64,000 bases of DNA from JBBSJZ01 sp041739875. Lineage in GTDB: Bacteria; Planctomycetota; Planctomycetia; Pirellulales; Pirellulaceae. A program made the translations under genes and the position numbers. The notes below the pieces were generated by a model. The model was not told where the DNA came from and searched no databases. It saw nothing but the letters and a program-made list of their open reading frames with translations. Within the stretch, counting starts at the first letter, position 1; the number at the start of each line of letters is the position of its first letter. The stretch lies in the NCBI GenBank assembly GCA_041739875.1, contig JBGSNA010000218.1, positions 12,554 to 76,553 of the forward strand. Reading direction: 5' to 3'. Below are positions 17,766-26,425 of this stretch, one piece after another.

Positions 17766-19277
17766 CTAACGACGGTCAGTTTTGACCGCAGCGATGATGC
17801 GACGCAAGCCCTCAAGGCGTTCGGACAGTCCACGTCCACGAATCATTTGTAGCGAACCGAGAAGTGTTTCGGCGTCTGAATCTCGGCGAGACGCCAAGTG
17901 AGGTGCAAATCGACCGCGCCGCTGGCTGATCGAAACAGGGGTCGTCATTGCAAGCAACCCTTCGCGGCCGCGAGTCACACCAAACCCGCTTTGGCCACGA
18001 CCGCCAAATGGTAATCGTGGATCCGCCGTCGGTGCAATCATATCGTTAATCACGACCGCCCCGACTCTCAGCCGACTAGCCACCCATTGAGCCACCTTCG
18101 ACGGTCCAAAGACGGACGCTGCCAATCGGTAGGGGCAATCATTAACAATCGACACGCTAGACTCCGCCGAGTCGACTCGCAACACACTCATCACGGGTGC
18201 GAACAAATCCGACACAGCCACTTCATCGGTGGGCGCCACACGATCCAGAACGACTGGATGCATCTCACCCGTTGCTCTTAAACGCTCTGCCGAAAATCCA
18301 CCCAGCACATCCACTGAACCGCCGCGTATTGCGCGCTCCACCACATCGGCCACATGCTCGCGGGCACTCTTGTGCACCACCATCACGGGCAGCCCCGCAG
18401 CACGCCAAGGTGACAACACAGCTTCGAGTACTGTGTCTGCGATTGACCGTTGCACGATCAATCGCCTTGGCCCAATGCAGGTTGCGCCCGCATTGAACGA
18501 CAACCCAAATCGAATGGCCTCGCCGACGCGGCGCAAGTCCGCCCCCGCAAGCACGATCACCGCGTCGCAACCGCTCAACTCCATCACGCACGGCGTCAGT
18601 GATAAAGCGGCTTGAGCGAGCACCTTGCGACCGGTTGCTGCGCCGCCGGTCAGTACAATCAAATCAACGCCGTCCTGAATTGCAGCGATAGCTGACTGTG
18701 GAGAACTTTCCAGACAACACAAACATTCGCCTGGCACGCCAGCTCGATAGAAACACTGCACCAATTCATTGCATGCCGCCTCGCTTCCGGGAGCTGGCTT
18801 GAACAGCACAACGTTCCCTGCAGCAAGCGCCTGTGCGATTTGAACACCTGCGAGTAACAACGGGTAGTTCCAGGCCGCAAGAACCAGCACGCGACCAACC
18901 GGATCACGACGAACGTAACTGCGCACGCCCCACAACCACAGCGGACGCCCCCACCAAGAGAGCTTGCGATTCTCCAGAACCTTTGCACCGTGCGAACCGA
19001 TCCAAGCCAACGCATCGCAAAGAGGGATTAACTCCGACGCAATTGTCTCGACGGCATCCGTACGCTGTTCACTCTGGCACAACTCAACCAACCGGTCTGC
19101 ACTATCAGAAATCTCTCCCGCGGCTCGGGCAACGACGGCACAGCGACGGGCGTTTCGCGACGAGTCAGCCCAAGCCAACTCAACCCAAGCCGAGTCAGTC
19201 CAGGCCCAATTGGCATGTTTCTCGCTATACTCGCTTGAGGCCGGCGATGATGTCGGTTCAGACAAAAAATTCTTCAC
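17766..19277 (-). CDS. Aldehyde dehydrogenase (4,4'-diapocarotenal dehydrogenase-like)
   Basis: About 503-aa NAD(P)-dependent aldehyde dehydrogenase. Visible are the coenzyme-region motif VLAAWNYPLLLAGVQIAQAL, the glutamate in VMELSGCDAVIVLAGADL, and the catalytic cysteine in SFNAGATCIGPRR. In the operon it would oxidise the terminal carotenoid aldehyde to the acid, matching AldH of the staphyloxanthin-type route. The frame is open upstream to 19478, which would overlap the divergent nitroreductase gene. I place the start at the GTG at 19275-19277, but GTG at 19320-19322 or a TTG near 19265 cannot be excluded. The N-terminal region has an odd Trp/Asp/Ser/Ala-rich quasi-repeat (WAWTDSAWVELAWADS). 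Confidence 0.85.
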   Translation of the reverse strand: MKNFLSEPTSSPASSEYSEKHANWAWTDSAWVELAWADSSRNARRCAVVARAAGEISDSADRLVELCQSEQRTDAVETIASELIPLCDALAWIGSHGAKVLENRKLSWWGRPLWLWGVRSYVRRDPVGRVLVLAAWNYPLLLAGVQIAQALAAGNVVLFKPAPGSEAACNELVQCFYRAGVPGECLCCLESSPQSAIAAIQDGVDLIVLTGGAATGRKVLAQAALSLTPCVMELSGCDAVIVLAGADLRRVGEAIRFGLSFNAGATCIGPRRLIVQRSIADTVLEAVLSPWRAAGLPVMVVHKSAREHVADVVERAIRGGSVDVLGGFSAERLRATGEMHPVVLDRVAPTDEVAVSDLFAPVMSVLRVDSAESSVSIVNDCPYRLAASVFGPSKVAQWVASRLRVGAVVINDMIAPTADPRLPFGGRGQSGFGVTRGREGLLAMTTPVSISQRRGRFAPHLASRRDSDAETLLGSLQMIRGRGLSERLEGLRRIIAAVKTDRR

Positions 19278-19298
19278 GCTTGTAAGTAAGTCTTCGAA

Positions 19299-19922
19299 AT
19301 GAGTGTCAACGCACCCGACCACGCCATCCTGCAACCGATCTGTGAGCGATGGAGCCCTTATCGTTTCGAACCACGGGTTGTCGAAGATGACAAGATTGTG
19401 GCCTGTTTGGAAGCCGCTCGTTGGGCAGCCAGTAGTTATAACGACCAGCCGTGGTCTTGGATTGTCGCGCGACGTCAAGATACTTCATCATTCGAAACGA
19501 TGGTGACTTGCTTGCTCGAAGCCAACCAGTCTTGGGCCGAGAACGCTGGTGCATTGATGATTTCGGTCACGAGAACGACGTTTCGTGCGAACCAGAAACC
19601 CAACCGTGTGGCTCTCCACGATTTAGGTGCTGCCGCCGCACACATGGCTCTGCAAGCGACCGCCCTCGGACTGCAAATCCACCAAATGGCCGGTCTCAAC
19701 CTCAGCCTCGCGCGTCAAACGTACGCAATCCCCGATGGCCACGAACCCCAAACCGCGATCGCCATCGGCTATCCCGATCGTACGGAACCGATAACGGACG
19801 CCGCTCGACAACTTCACTCGCGAGAGTCCGCACCGCGTAAACGTCTTTCGCTCGCCGAGCAAACCTTCAGTAACAAATGGGGTCAAACAGCTGAGTTTCT
19901 TCGCGGCAAACAATCCTCGTAG
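19299..19922 (+). CDS. Nitroreductase-family FMN oxidoreductase
   Basis: 207-aa protein of the nitroreductase family, likely an FMN-dependent NAD(P)H oxidoreductase of unknown substrate. Recognisable are EAARWAASSYNDQPWSWIV (FMN phosphate binding and the conserved Pro-Trp), the central helix region AHMALQATALGLQIHQMAG, and the C-terminal AIAIGYPD typical of the fold. The ATG at 19299 is divergent from the carotenoid operon, with which it shares a very short promoter interval. No direct link to carotenoid synthesis can be shown. Confidence 0.85.
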   Translation: MSVNAPDHAILQPICERWSPYRFEPRVVEDDKIVACLEAARWAASSYNDQPWSWIVARRQDTSSFETMVTCLLEANQSWAENAGALMISVTRTTFRANQKPNRVALHDLGAAAAHMALQATALGLQIHQMAGLNLSLARQTYAIPDGHEPQTAIAIGYPDRTEPITDAARQLHSRESAPRKRLSLAEQTFSNKWGQTAEFLRGKQSS

Positions 19923-20020
19923 TAAACGATACCTGGGGCAGCAAATCTAAATCTAATGTCATTCAACTCGTCGCCAGCACTTCGGTGGGCGACGAATATA
20001 CGAACAAATTGCGGGAACAT

Positions 20021-21304
20021 TTAGACATTCTGGAGGATTGTGCACGGCAAGATGCTTTCGATAGCTTCGAAAAGTTGAACACCACCTGCTGCTCGCTTGG
20101 TATCGGTGACTTCGCCGTAGTCGCGGTCAGCGTAGCGCAGACCAAGTTCTCGATCACCTTCACTGGTGACGAACTGGATCACGATGTAATAGTTCAATGC
20201 TCCCATGGCTGATTGGCCGGGCGTTCCACATTGCACCTCTTCGATCGCCAGTGACCGAATTGAGTCCAGTGGAAGTCTCCATCGCTCTTTCTTGCCTTCA
20301 AAGACAATTCGATTCCTTGCGATATCCGGCTGGACGTAACCCATCTCGAATATTTTTTGAATGGTCTTGTCGAATTGGTCCCGCGTGAATATTTCCACTG
20401 GAACCAGATCTGGGCCATTCAGATCGACATTCACACCTCGGCGTTTTGCGATCTGGCCTTTGACCATGCGTCCTAATCCCTTGGAAGTGGATGCGCTCGC
20501 GAACCTGTCCGTGAACTGTGCTGCCAACATGAATCCCCCGAGCATCACAGCGAACACTGCTCCGAGTTGGATAAGCCCCAAGTTAATCCAGTTTTGATAT
20601 GCATAATATCCAGCGACACTTGCCAGAACCAACCACGTACCTAAGGCCCAACATTGCCGAACGATGGCCATCGCAATGCCTACGGATGTCATGAAGCTTT
20701 CGGTGTCAGCCGGCAATTGCTCAATCACGGCTGTCGGTTGAACCCTGCTCGCATCTGCTTTCCAGGAGAAGGACTTCGTGAATTCGCATTCTTGATTCGG
20801 TGCCCAACCACTAAGCCGAATCGGAATACCCACGTCATGAACCGCTTGGGCTAACCTTGGAAGACTGACCTTTCGATCAATACCTATCGCCTGCTCATCG
20901 CCTTTGTAGATAAAGCACAAAGCGGATTCCGGCCATAGAGATTCTTCGGGCGTCACAATTATTGCGTCTGGGATTTCCGCGAGTTGATATGTTGTCGGTG
21001 TTGAGTACTTCCCCATGTCACCGCCAACGATGAGTGTGTCTTCAAACAAGATCGCTTGGCGACGCGAATTCGTCCCGTCTAGCAACCACCACAAAGCAGA
21101 TGAGACTCCGAAGCTTAATCCGACAATAGCCAACCAACTCGGTGGATTGTTTGCTGGAGCCATCATCAGCACACCGACGGCCACGGCGATAGCTACAAGT
21201 GAAAAAAACAACGAGAACACGAACCATGCGTGTGCGGTTCGAATTCGGTGCAGGAAGAACCAGGGTTCATTCCATACAAATTTACCGCGTTGAAAAAATG
21301 CCAT
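20021..21304 (-). CDS. Hypothetical membrane protein downstream of the PspA gene
   Basis: 427-aa protein, no family recognised. It begins with a short cytosolic part and two membrane segments (AWFVFSLFFSLVAIAVAVGV and a segment near SWLAIVGLSFGVSSALWW). A soluble beta-rich region follows, then two further membrane segments (about 235-285), then a C-terminal soluble domain (ERWRLPLDSIRSLAIEEVQC ... YYIVIQFVTSEGDREL) that looks like a PH-like or DUF-type beta domain. I start at the ATG 21302-21304 (MAFFQRGKF) rather than 14 codons upstream. It lies last in a minus-strand series with a small hypothetical, PspA and a giant membrane protein. Confidence 0.75.
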   Translation of the reverse strand: MAFFQRGKFVWNEPWFFLHRIRTAHAWFVFSLFFSLVAIAVAVGVLMMAPANNPPSWLAIVGLSFGVSSALWWLLDGTNSRRQAILFEDTLIVGGDMGKYSTPTTYQLAEIPDAIIVTPEESLWPESALCFIYKGDEQAIGIDRKVSLPRLAQAVHDVGIPIRLSGWAPNQECEFTKSFSWKADASRVQPTAVIEQLPADTESFMTSVGIAMAIVRQCWALGTWLVLASVAGYYAYQNWINLGLIQLGAVFAVMLGGFMLAAQFTDRFASASTSKGLGRMVKGQIAKRRGVNVDLNGPDLVPVEIFTRDQFDKTIQKIFEMGYVQPDIARNRIVFEGKKERWRLPLDSIRSLAIEEVQCGTPGQSAMGALNYYIVIQFVTSEGDRELGLRYADRDYGEVTDTKRAAGGVQLFEAIESILPCTILQNV

Positions 21305-21356
21305 CCAACAGCACCTCCACAAAACCAAAAACGAGCGACATTTCAAATTTAGCGTA

Positions 21357-21737
21357 TCACACAGCCAGCCTCCTTTGTTTCCGCTGGCTCTGGCAAGATT
21401 TTTTCGTAGTCTTGCTCACGACCACAAGGTCGCTATCGAACACAGCCAACTTGAGCGTCGGCACGTTGAACTCACCCGTTATCGCGTGTGTCGTCCCGTT
21501 GCGAACAACAACCAAGCATCCATCGCCGAGCGAACTTTCAACTTGATAAACCAACTCGTGTCCCATTGCAGTTTCCCGAATGGCTTTGCCGACAATCAGG
21601 AACGACTCACATCGAAACACAAACCGATCTCCAGGCCTGAGCCCGAGCAATCGCCCGGTTGACGGTGAGATTCGCACTCGGTCGGTCATCCACCAAGCGG
21701 CCACAAGATCACGCAGAGAAGTTAAGCAGTGAAACAT
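21357..21737 (-). CDS. Small hypothetical protein in the PspA operon
   Basis: 126-aa soluble protein, no family recognised. The sequence looks like a small beta barrel (GLRPGDRFVFRCESFLIVGK, VYQVESSLGDGCLVVVRN) with a basic C-terminal tail. It starts 15 bases after the stop of pspA on the same strand, so it is very probably cotranscribed with it, and it is followed 52 bases later by the membrane protein gene. Conservation of this small gene next to PspA in related genomes would be needed to give it a role. Confidence 0.65.
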   Translation of the reverse strand: MFHCLTSLRDLVAAWWMTDRVRISPSTGRLLGLRPGDRFVFRCESFLIVGKAIRETAMGHELVYQVESSLGDGCLVVVRNGTTHAITGEFNVPTLKLAVFDSDLVVVSKTTKKSCQSQRKQRRLAV

Positions 21738-21752
21738 CGCAGCAACCTCGTG

Positions 21753-22427
21753 TTAGCTCGCCGTTGCGGCTTTGAGTCGCGACAATTCTTCGGACAACAG
21801 CTTGTCACGTTCTTCTTTCTCGAAGTGCCGTGCCAACTCGGCGGCATCGGGGTCTTTACCTTGCATGCGGTCCCACGCCTCGCTCATCGCTTCCTCACGA
21901 TCCACTTTTTCTTCGAGCCGATTGAATTGAGCAAAGGCCGACTTGGAGTGCGCCGAATCCATCGTTTGGTTAATTCTTTGCGTGGACGCAGCTCGCGTCA
22001 TTCGTGCCGTCAAAAGCGTCTTCTTTTGCTTGGCTTGCCGAATCTTGTCCTCCAAATCACGCACGCTAGCCTCAAGACCCTCGACTGCGGCTTTCTGCTT
22101 TGCATGATCGACTCCGTATCGATCAGCACGTTGGCAAGCGGCAATTTTCTGTTCCAGTGCAGCCTTGGCGGCGGACTCATCACCTCGTTTCATCGCCGAG
22201 CTTGCCCGTTGCATCCAAGTCTCAGCTTCCTGATTTTCACGCTGCCAACGCTTTCGCAACTGAATCTCATCGGCAACGGCCTCAGCAACGCTTGCTCGAA
22301 CGCGATCAAGCTCTTCTTCCATGTCAATGATCAACTGGTGCAGCATGCGTTCGGGATCTTCGATTTTTTCACGCAAGGTAGTAACACTTGATCGCATCAC
22401 AAGACTGAATTGATTGAGCCACTTCAT
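21753..22427 (-). CDS. pspA: PspA/IM30 (ESCRT-III-like) membrane-stress protein
   Basis: 224-aa, almost wholly alpha-helical coiled-coil protein of the PspA/IM30 (Vipp1) family. The N-terminus MKWLNQFSLVMRSSVTTLRE and the following EDPERMLHQLIIDMEEELDR are the hallmark of the family. Long charged helices follow, including QRINQTMDSAHSKSAFAQFN. Family members bind stressed cytoplasmic membranes and assemble as ESCRT-III-like scaffolds. The gene follows a 1260-aa membrane protein (45-base gap) and precedes two hypotheticals, so this looks like a lineage-specific Psp module lacking recognisable PspB, PspC or PspF. Confidence 0.93.
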   Translation of the reverse strand: MKWLNQFSLVMRSSVTTLREKIEDPERMLHQLIIDMEEELDRVRASVAEAVADEIQLRKRWQRENQEAETWMQRASSAMKRGDESAAKAALEQKIAACQRADRYGVDHAKQKAAVEGLEASVRDLEDKIRQAKQKKTLLTARMTRAASTQRINQTMDSAHSKSAFAQFNRLEEKVDREEAMSEAWDRMQGKDPDAAELARHFEKEERDKLLSEELSRLKAATAS

Positions 22428-22472
22428 CGTTTGTTCCTTTCGAGAACGGGGTGTAGAACAGGTGCTGAGTTT

Positions 22473-25400
22473 TTAATTCCAGGTCGCTAACTCGGCGGAG
22501 ACGATTCGAATGCGTGACAGCAACTTGTCACGATGGTTTTCAAAGAAGGCGGCCAGAGCGATCACTCCGATCCCCAACACGACGCCGCAAACCCAAAGCA
22601 GATTGACGTTGTGAATCGTTGAGCGAACGACCATGGCGACTAGGTCCGCGAGCAAGAACGCTGAACCGGCATAGACAAGTGAACTTATTCGCAATCCGAT
22701 CGCCGCGAAGATCACGAGCACGCTCAACAACATGAGTGCGAACATGTGAGCCCAACTGCCTCCGAGCACCTCGAACAGCGGCGAGCAGAGGATCGCGAGT
22801 GCAGCGATATAGCGAAGCGGATCATGCGACGCTGCAGGCAACTCTTTTTTCATCAACTCGACAAACGCGAGTACGGATAAACCGACGGGCACCAAGTACA
22901 ACTCCGGTGCATTCCATCCGAGCGAGAGCCACATCAAAAACAAGGCGGCATTCACGATCAGCACTGCAGGAATACAAAGGACCGATCGTCGCAACACAAA
23001 CGCTTGGTGGAAGTAGATACCTGCGGCAATCATCAGCGATAGCGAATTCAGACCCGCGGCTGAAGCACTGGAGCCGAACAACTCACGCGTTAGTGCAAGA
23101 CATGCAACAACAGCAGGCAACGAATGTCCAATGACAAGCATCGGTCGGCGTAGAATTCGCAAAGACTCTCGTGACTGGGTGAACCAAGCGATCGTTAACC
23201 CAGCCACACTCAACCCCAGCAACACAAACTGACTTGCTCCGGACCCTATTGAGATGACGTTTTGAGCGAACAAGAAACCCGTGGCAACCACACCCACTCC
23301 GCATGCAGTCCAAACGCGAAGTTCGTTGTTCTGTTTAACGGCCGCCAATATTTCGGCCGCAATCAGGAAGGCACAACCGATTAGCATGGCGATCACTTCA
23401 ATCGAAGCGAAACTCGTTTCCATGAACGAACCCAGCATCAAAGCCAGCACGCCAAATCGCAAGGCCATGGCCCATGCGGATGCCTCGTCACAAGCGATCC
23501 GACGACTTGGGCGATCAAAAAAGAGAACAGAAACGCAACCGGCAAGAAACAGAAACGCGATCGATTGAGACTCAAAAAAGAACATTGTTCCGGAGACCAG
23601 CAGTCCGCTGCAACCAGCCAACGAAGCGACGAGAAGCAACAAGTTGATGTTGCCTAGAATGGCGATTCCACAAAACTGCTGTGGATGCCACTGTTTCGCA
23701 TACAATCCCCCCAACAACGCCAACGCGATCACGGCGACGATACGCAGCGGAAACTCAAGCGAGACGCAACTTACGAGTAGGAGCCCAAGCAACCAAGCTT
23801 GGCAAACGCTTTGCATCACTTGGTTCGAGGACGATCGACCACGACGTTCACCGACCCAATGAGTGGCGAACAAGAGTAGTCCTTGAGTTGCCGCCCAAGC
23901 AACGAGTGTCCAAGTGATCGAATCCACGACGCCAGCCGATACCAGCATCGACGTCGTAAACAACGGCGCCAACATCGCTGCCGCAAACCCACTCAAACGA
24001 TTGCGAAGAACGTATGCGACGCCCAGAAGCCACGCCATCGCCACAGGCGTCAAAACGCTCGCGTCGGACACCGGTGTGAAAGGACTGGACAACAGCGTTA
24101 GGTGCTGGACAAATACTAGCGGCAGATGGAACATCGCCACCAACAACGACATGACCACAACACTGAGGTCGAACAGAGACACTGTGAACGAGGCCAGTAG
24201 GGTTTGCCAGGTCGGGGTGACCGACACATGGGCATTTAGCTGAAAACCGGCCCCGTCAAACCCAAGCGATTGACGTAGCGTTTGCAGTGAGTGATCCGGA
24301 GTCTTTGCCTTGAGAAACTTGATAATGAAATAGCTTGCCGCCGAACATCCGACAAACAAGTAGGTTGACGACTTCGCCATCTCATACCATGACACATCTT
24401 GTCCGATGGCCCACCTCAAAGCCGCGATGGCCACCAGCACCCATACGCTTGCCGCACTCAGATATTGTGGGTTGCGAACGGTGTAGATCAACATGGCGGC
24501 CAACAAGAAGCAGTACTGAACGAGAGACTCAAGCGACAACGGTTCGATCAAGGAGACCGTGCTCGACACGGTCCAATGTGCCGCTAATCCGATGGCCAAA
24601 AGCCATCCTGCCCCTTGGAACAGATTGCGTCCGGTAGCGTCGCTGCGAAGCAATCCGTTGAAATCGCTTCTGGCGGGTATTCGTTGAACCAAACGATCAG
24701 GAAAGCCAAACGTCGTCATCAGAAGTGCGAGCCCCGACAGGAGCGTTGGCACCCAATGAACATGGATGCTCGCGTATTGCATTTGGTTCAATCCAGGGAT
24801 TGCTGTCGCCACAGCAACCACCAGGGCAACGATTGCCGGCAAGACGTATCGTCGGTCTCTCAACACGATCGCGAACGCGATGAAGGCAAAAGTGTTGGCC
24901 GAGGCGACTAAGAAGGGCGATACAAACGACAGCGAAGGGATGTCAGTGAGTGCGAGACAGGACAGCATCCCAGCGAGCCCTGACACAAAGTGCTTGATCG
25001 GCTGGCTGAACTCGGGTCGTTGCTGGGACGCGAAACGTCGGCTAGCAAAAACCAGTATCCCGAGCAGCGGCATGTAGGTGAGCCCATACATCGACAACGG
25101 CACGCGTTCTTGGTTGATTGCATCAGCCGTCACACTGCGAAGCGTTTGAACAAGATTGCTAAACAGAGTCGGTGAACACTGGTAAGCGATCGTGATCATA
25201 AACAGCGACGCCCATACGAATCCGGGGTGTCGAGTGTCCCGGGCGACCCAGCCAAACAGGATGGCGGCGACGACCGAGGTTGGAATGATCGCGTAAGTCG
25301 TCGTGCCAACGTACGAAAATCCGCTGAACGCAAGTCCGACACCGAGCGTCACCAACACCAGACCAACAAACAAGGGCAAGACGATTGCCCATGGCAACGG

Positions 25401-26255
25401 TCGAACCAAGTCTCCGCTGCGACGTCGGAAGACATCCGCGACCGTTCTCGTGGTGGACAATACTGTTGCTGCGACCATGACAATCGCAAACCCAATCCAT
25501 TGCACCGGAAGTGCATCGAGCGATTTGACGCCCACCAAGACCACGAACTGCAAGCCGAGCATTGCGATGGGAAGAAAACCAAAGATCCGAGGCCATTGAT
25601 GCTCTTCGGCGAGCCAAAACGTGTGGCGATTGACCTTCACAACACCAGCGGTGAATAGCATCCAGCACACAGCCATCAAGGCGAATGCTGAAACGGGTGT
25701 TGTGAGTTGTGGAAGTGCACCCGCGATGCACAGCAAATTAAAACTAACCAAGAACGTCGTTTGGCGACTGCGCAGCCAATGGTCGAGAATGGTTGATGAG
25801 GCGTGCCAGAGCAACGCCAAGGCGGGAATCATCAAGCCGATGTGCCAAACGGTTGCTAGTCCACTGGAGGTTGCTGTGCCCGACGACAACCAAGTCAGCG
25901 AAAGAAAACAAATCGGCAGCAGCAACAAAGTTAGGCTCTGGAGCACGCGATAGGTCGCGTTGAGCCGCAACCGTCTGCGGCTCAATTCTGCGGCCGCGAA
26001 AATGACGGTTGTGTATCCGAGAATGGTGACGTACTTAAGCTCCGGTGGCCAGTTTGGCCACGCTTTCGTCACGAGCATCAATGATGAGCCGAAAACGATC
26101 GACGCGCCCACCACCAAAATCCACTTGATATTCTTTTCTTGAAAGAAGCTACTCAAGAAGGACTCGAGGAACGAAGGCTCCGCCGATGTGTGCTGAGCCA
26201 GCGGGTGTGAGGCGAGGGAATCGGAGGAATTCGATTCGGATTGCGCGAGAGACAT
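22473..26255 (-). CDS. Giant polytopic membrane protein upstream of pspA
   Basis: 1260-aa protein made almost entirely of hydrophobic helices, some 35 to 40 membrane segments by eye. It has a Ser-rich cytosolic N-terminus (about residues 1-40) and a short C-terminal tail. No catalytic motif is seen. The layout recalls DUF2157/DUF2339-type multi-helix proteins, but I cannot assign it. It is the first gene of the minus-strand series with pspA, which suggests a membrane-integrity or sensing role by association. The start codon is the ATG at 26253-26255. It could also be a transporter or a polymer-modifying enzyme of unknown type. Confidence 0.8.
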   Translation of the reverse strand: MSLAQSESNSSDSLASHPLAQHTSAEPSFLESFLSSFFQEKNIKWILVVGASIVFGSSLMLVTKAWPNWPPELKYVTILGYTTVIFAAAELSRRRLRLNATYRVLQSLTLLLLPICFLSLTWLSSGTATSSGLATVWHIGLMIPALALLWHASSTILDHWLRSRQTTFLVSFNLLCIAGALPQLTTPVSAFALMAVCWMLFTAGVVKVNRHTFWLAEEHQWPRIFGFLPIAMLGLQFVVLVGVKSLDALPVQWIGFAIVMVAATVLSTTRTVADVFRRRSGDLVRPLPWAIVLPLFVGLVLVTLGVGLAFSGFSYVGTTTYAIIPTSVVAAILFGWVARDTRHPGFVWASLFMITIAYQCSPTLFSNLVQTLRSVTADAINQERVPLSMYGLTYMPLLGILVFASRRFASQQRPEFSQPIKHFVSGLAGMLSCLALTDIPSLSFVSPFLVASANTFAFIAFAIVLRDRRYVLPAIVALVVAVATAIPGLNQMQYASIHVHWVPTLLSGLALLMTTFGFPDRLVQRIPARSDFNGLLRSDATGRNLFQGAGWLLAIGLAAHWTVSSTVSLIEPLSLESLVQYCFLLAAMLIYTVRNPQYLSAASVWVLVAIAALRWAIGQDVSWYEMAKSSTYLFVGCSAASYFIIKFLKAKTPDHSLQTLRQSLGFDGAGFQLNAHVSVTPTWQTLLASFTVSLFDLSVVVMSLLVAMFHLPLVFVQHLTLLSSPFTPVSDASVLTPVAMAWLLGVAYVLRNRLSGFAAAMLAPLFTTSMLVSAGVVDSITWTLVAWAATQGLLLFATHWVGERRGRSSSNQVMQSVCQAWLLGLLLVSCVSLEFPLRIVAVIALALLGGLYAKQWHPQQFCGIAILGNINLLLLVASLAGCSGLLVSGTMFFFESQSIAFLFLAGCVSVLFFDRPSRRIACDEASAWAMALRFGVLALMLGSFMETSFASIEVIAMLIGCAFLIAAEILAAVKQNNELRVWTACGVGVVATGFLFAQNVISIGSGASQFVLLGLSVAGLTIAWFTQSRESLRILRRPMLVIGHSLPAVVACLALTRELFGSSASAAGLNSLSLMIAAGIYFHQAFVLRRSVLCIPAVLIVNAALFLMWLSLGWNAPELYLVPVGLSVLAFVELMKKELPAASHDPLRYIAALAILCSPLFEVLGGSWAHMFALMLLSVLVIFAAIGLRISSLVYAGSAFLLADLVAMVVRSTIHNVNLLWVCGVVLGIGVIALAAFFENHRDKLLSRIRIVSAELATWN

Positions 26256-26425
26256 GACCGTGCTCTGTACCGAGGATGAGTGTCACCCCGGCGGTGCGTC
26301 GGGGTGGCCAGCGGTCGCGTCGATCGCTCGACAAGCTGGCCTACCCTACGACAGAGCCCAACAATGTTCGGCTGTTACGGTCAAAAACAAATTTTCTTCG
26401 CTCGTTCGATTGCTCCGTCACCGCA

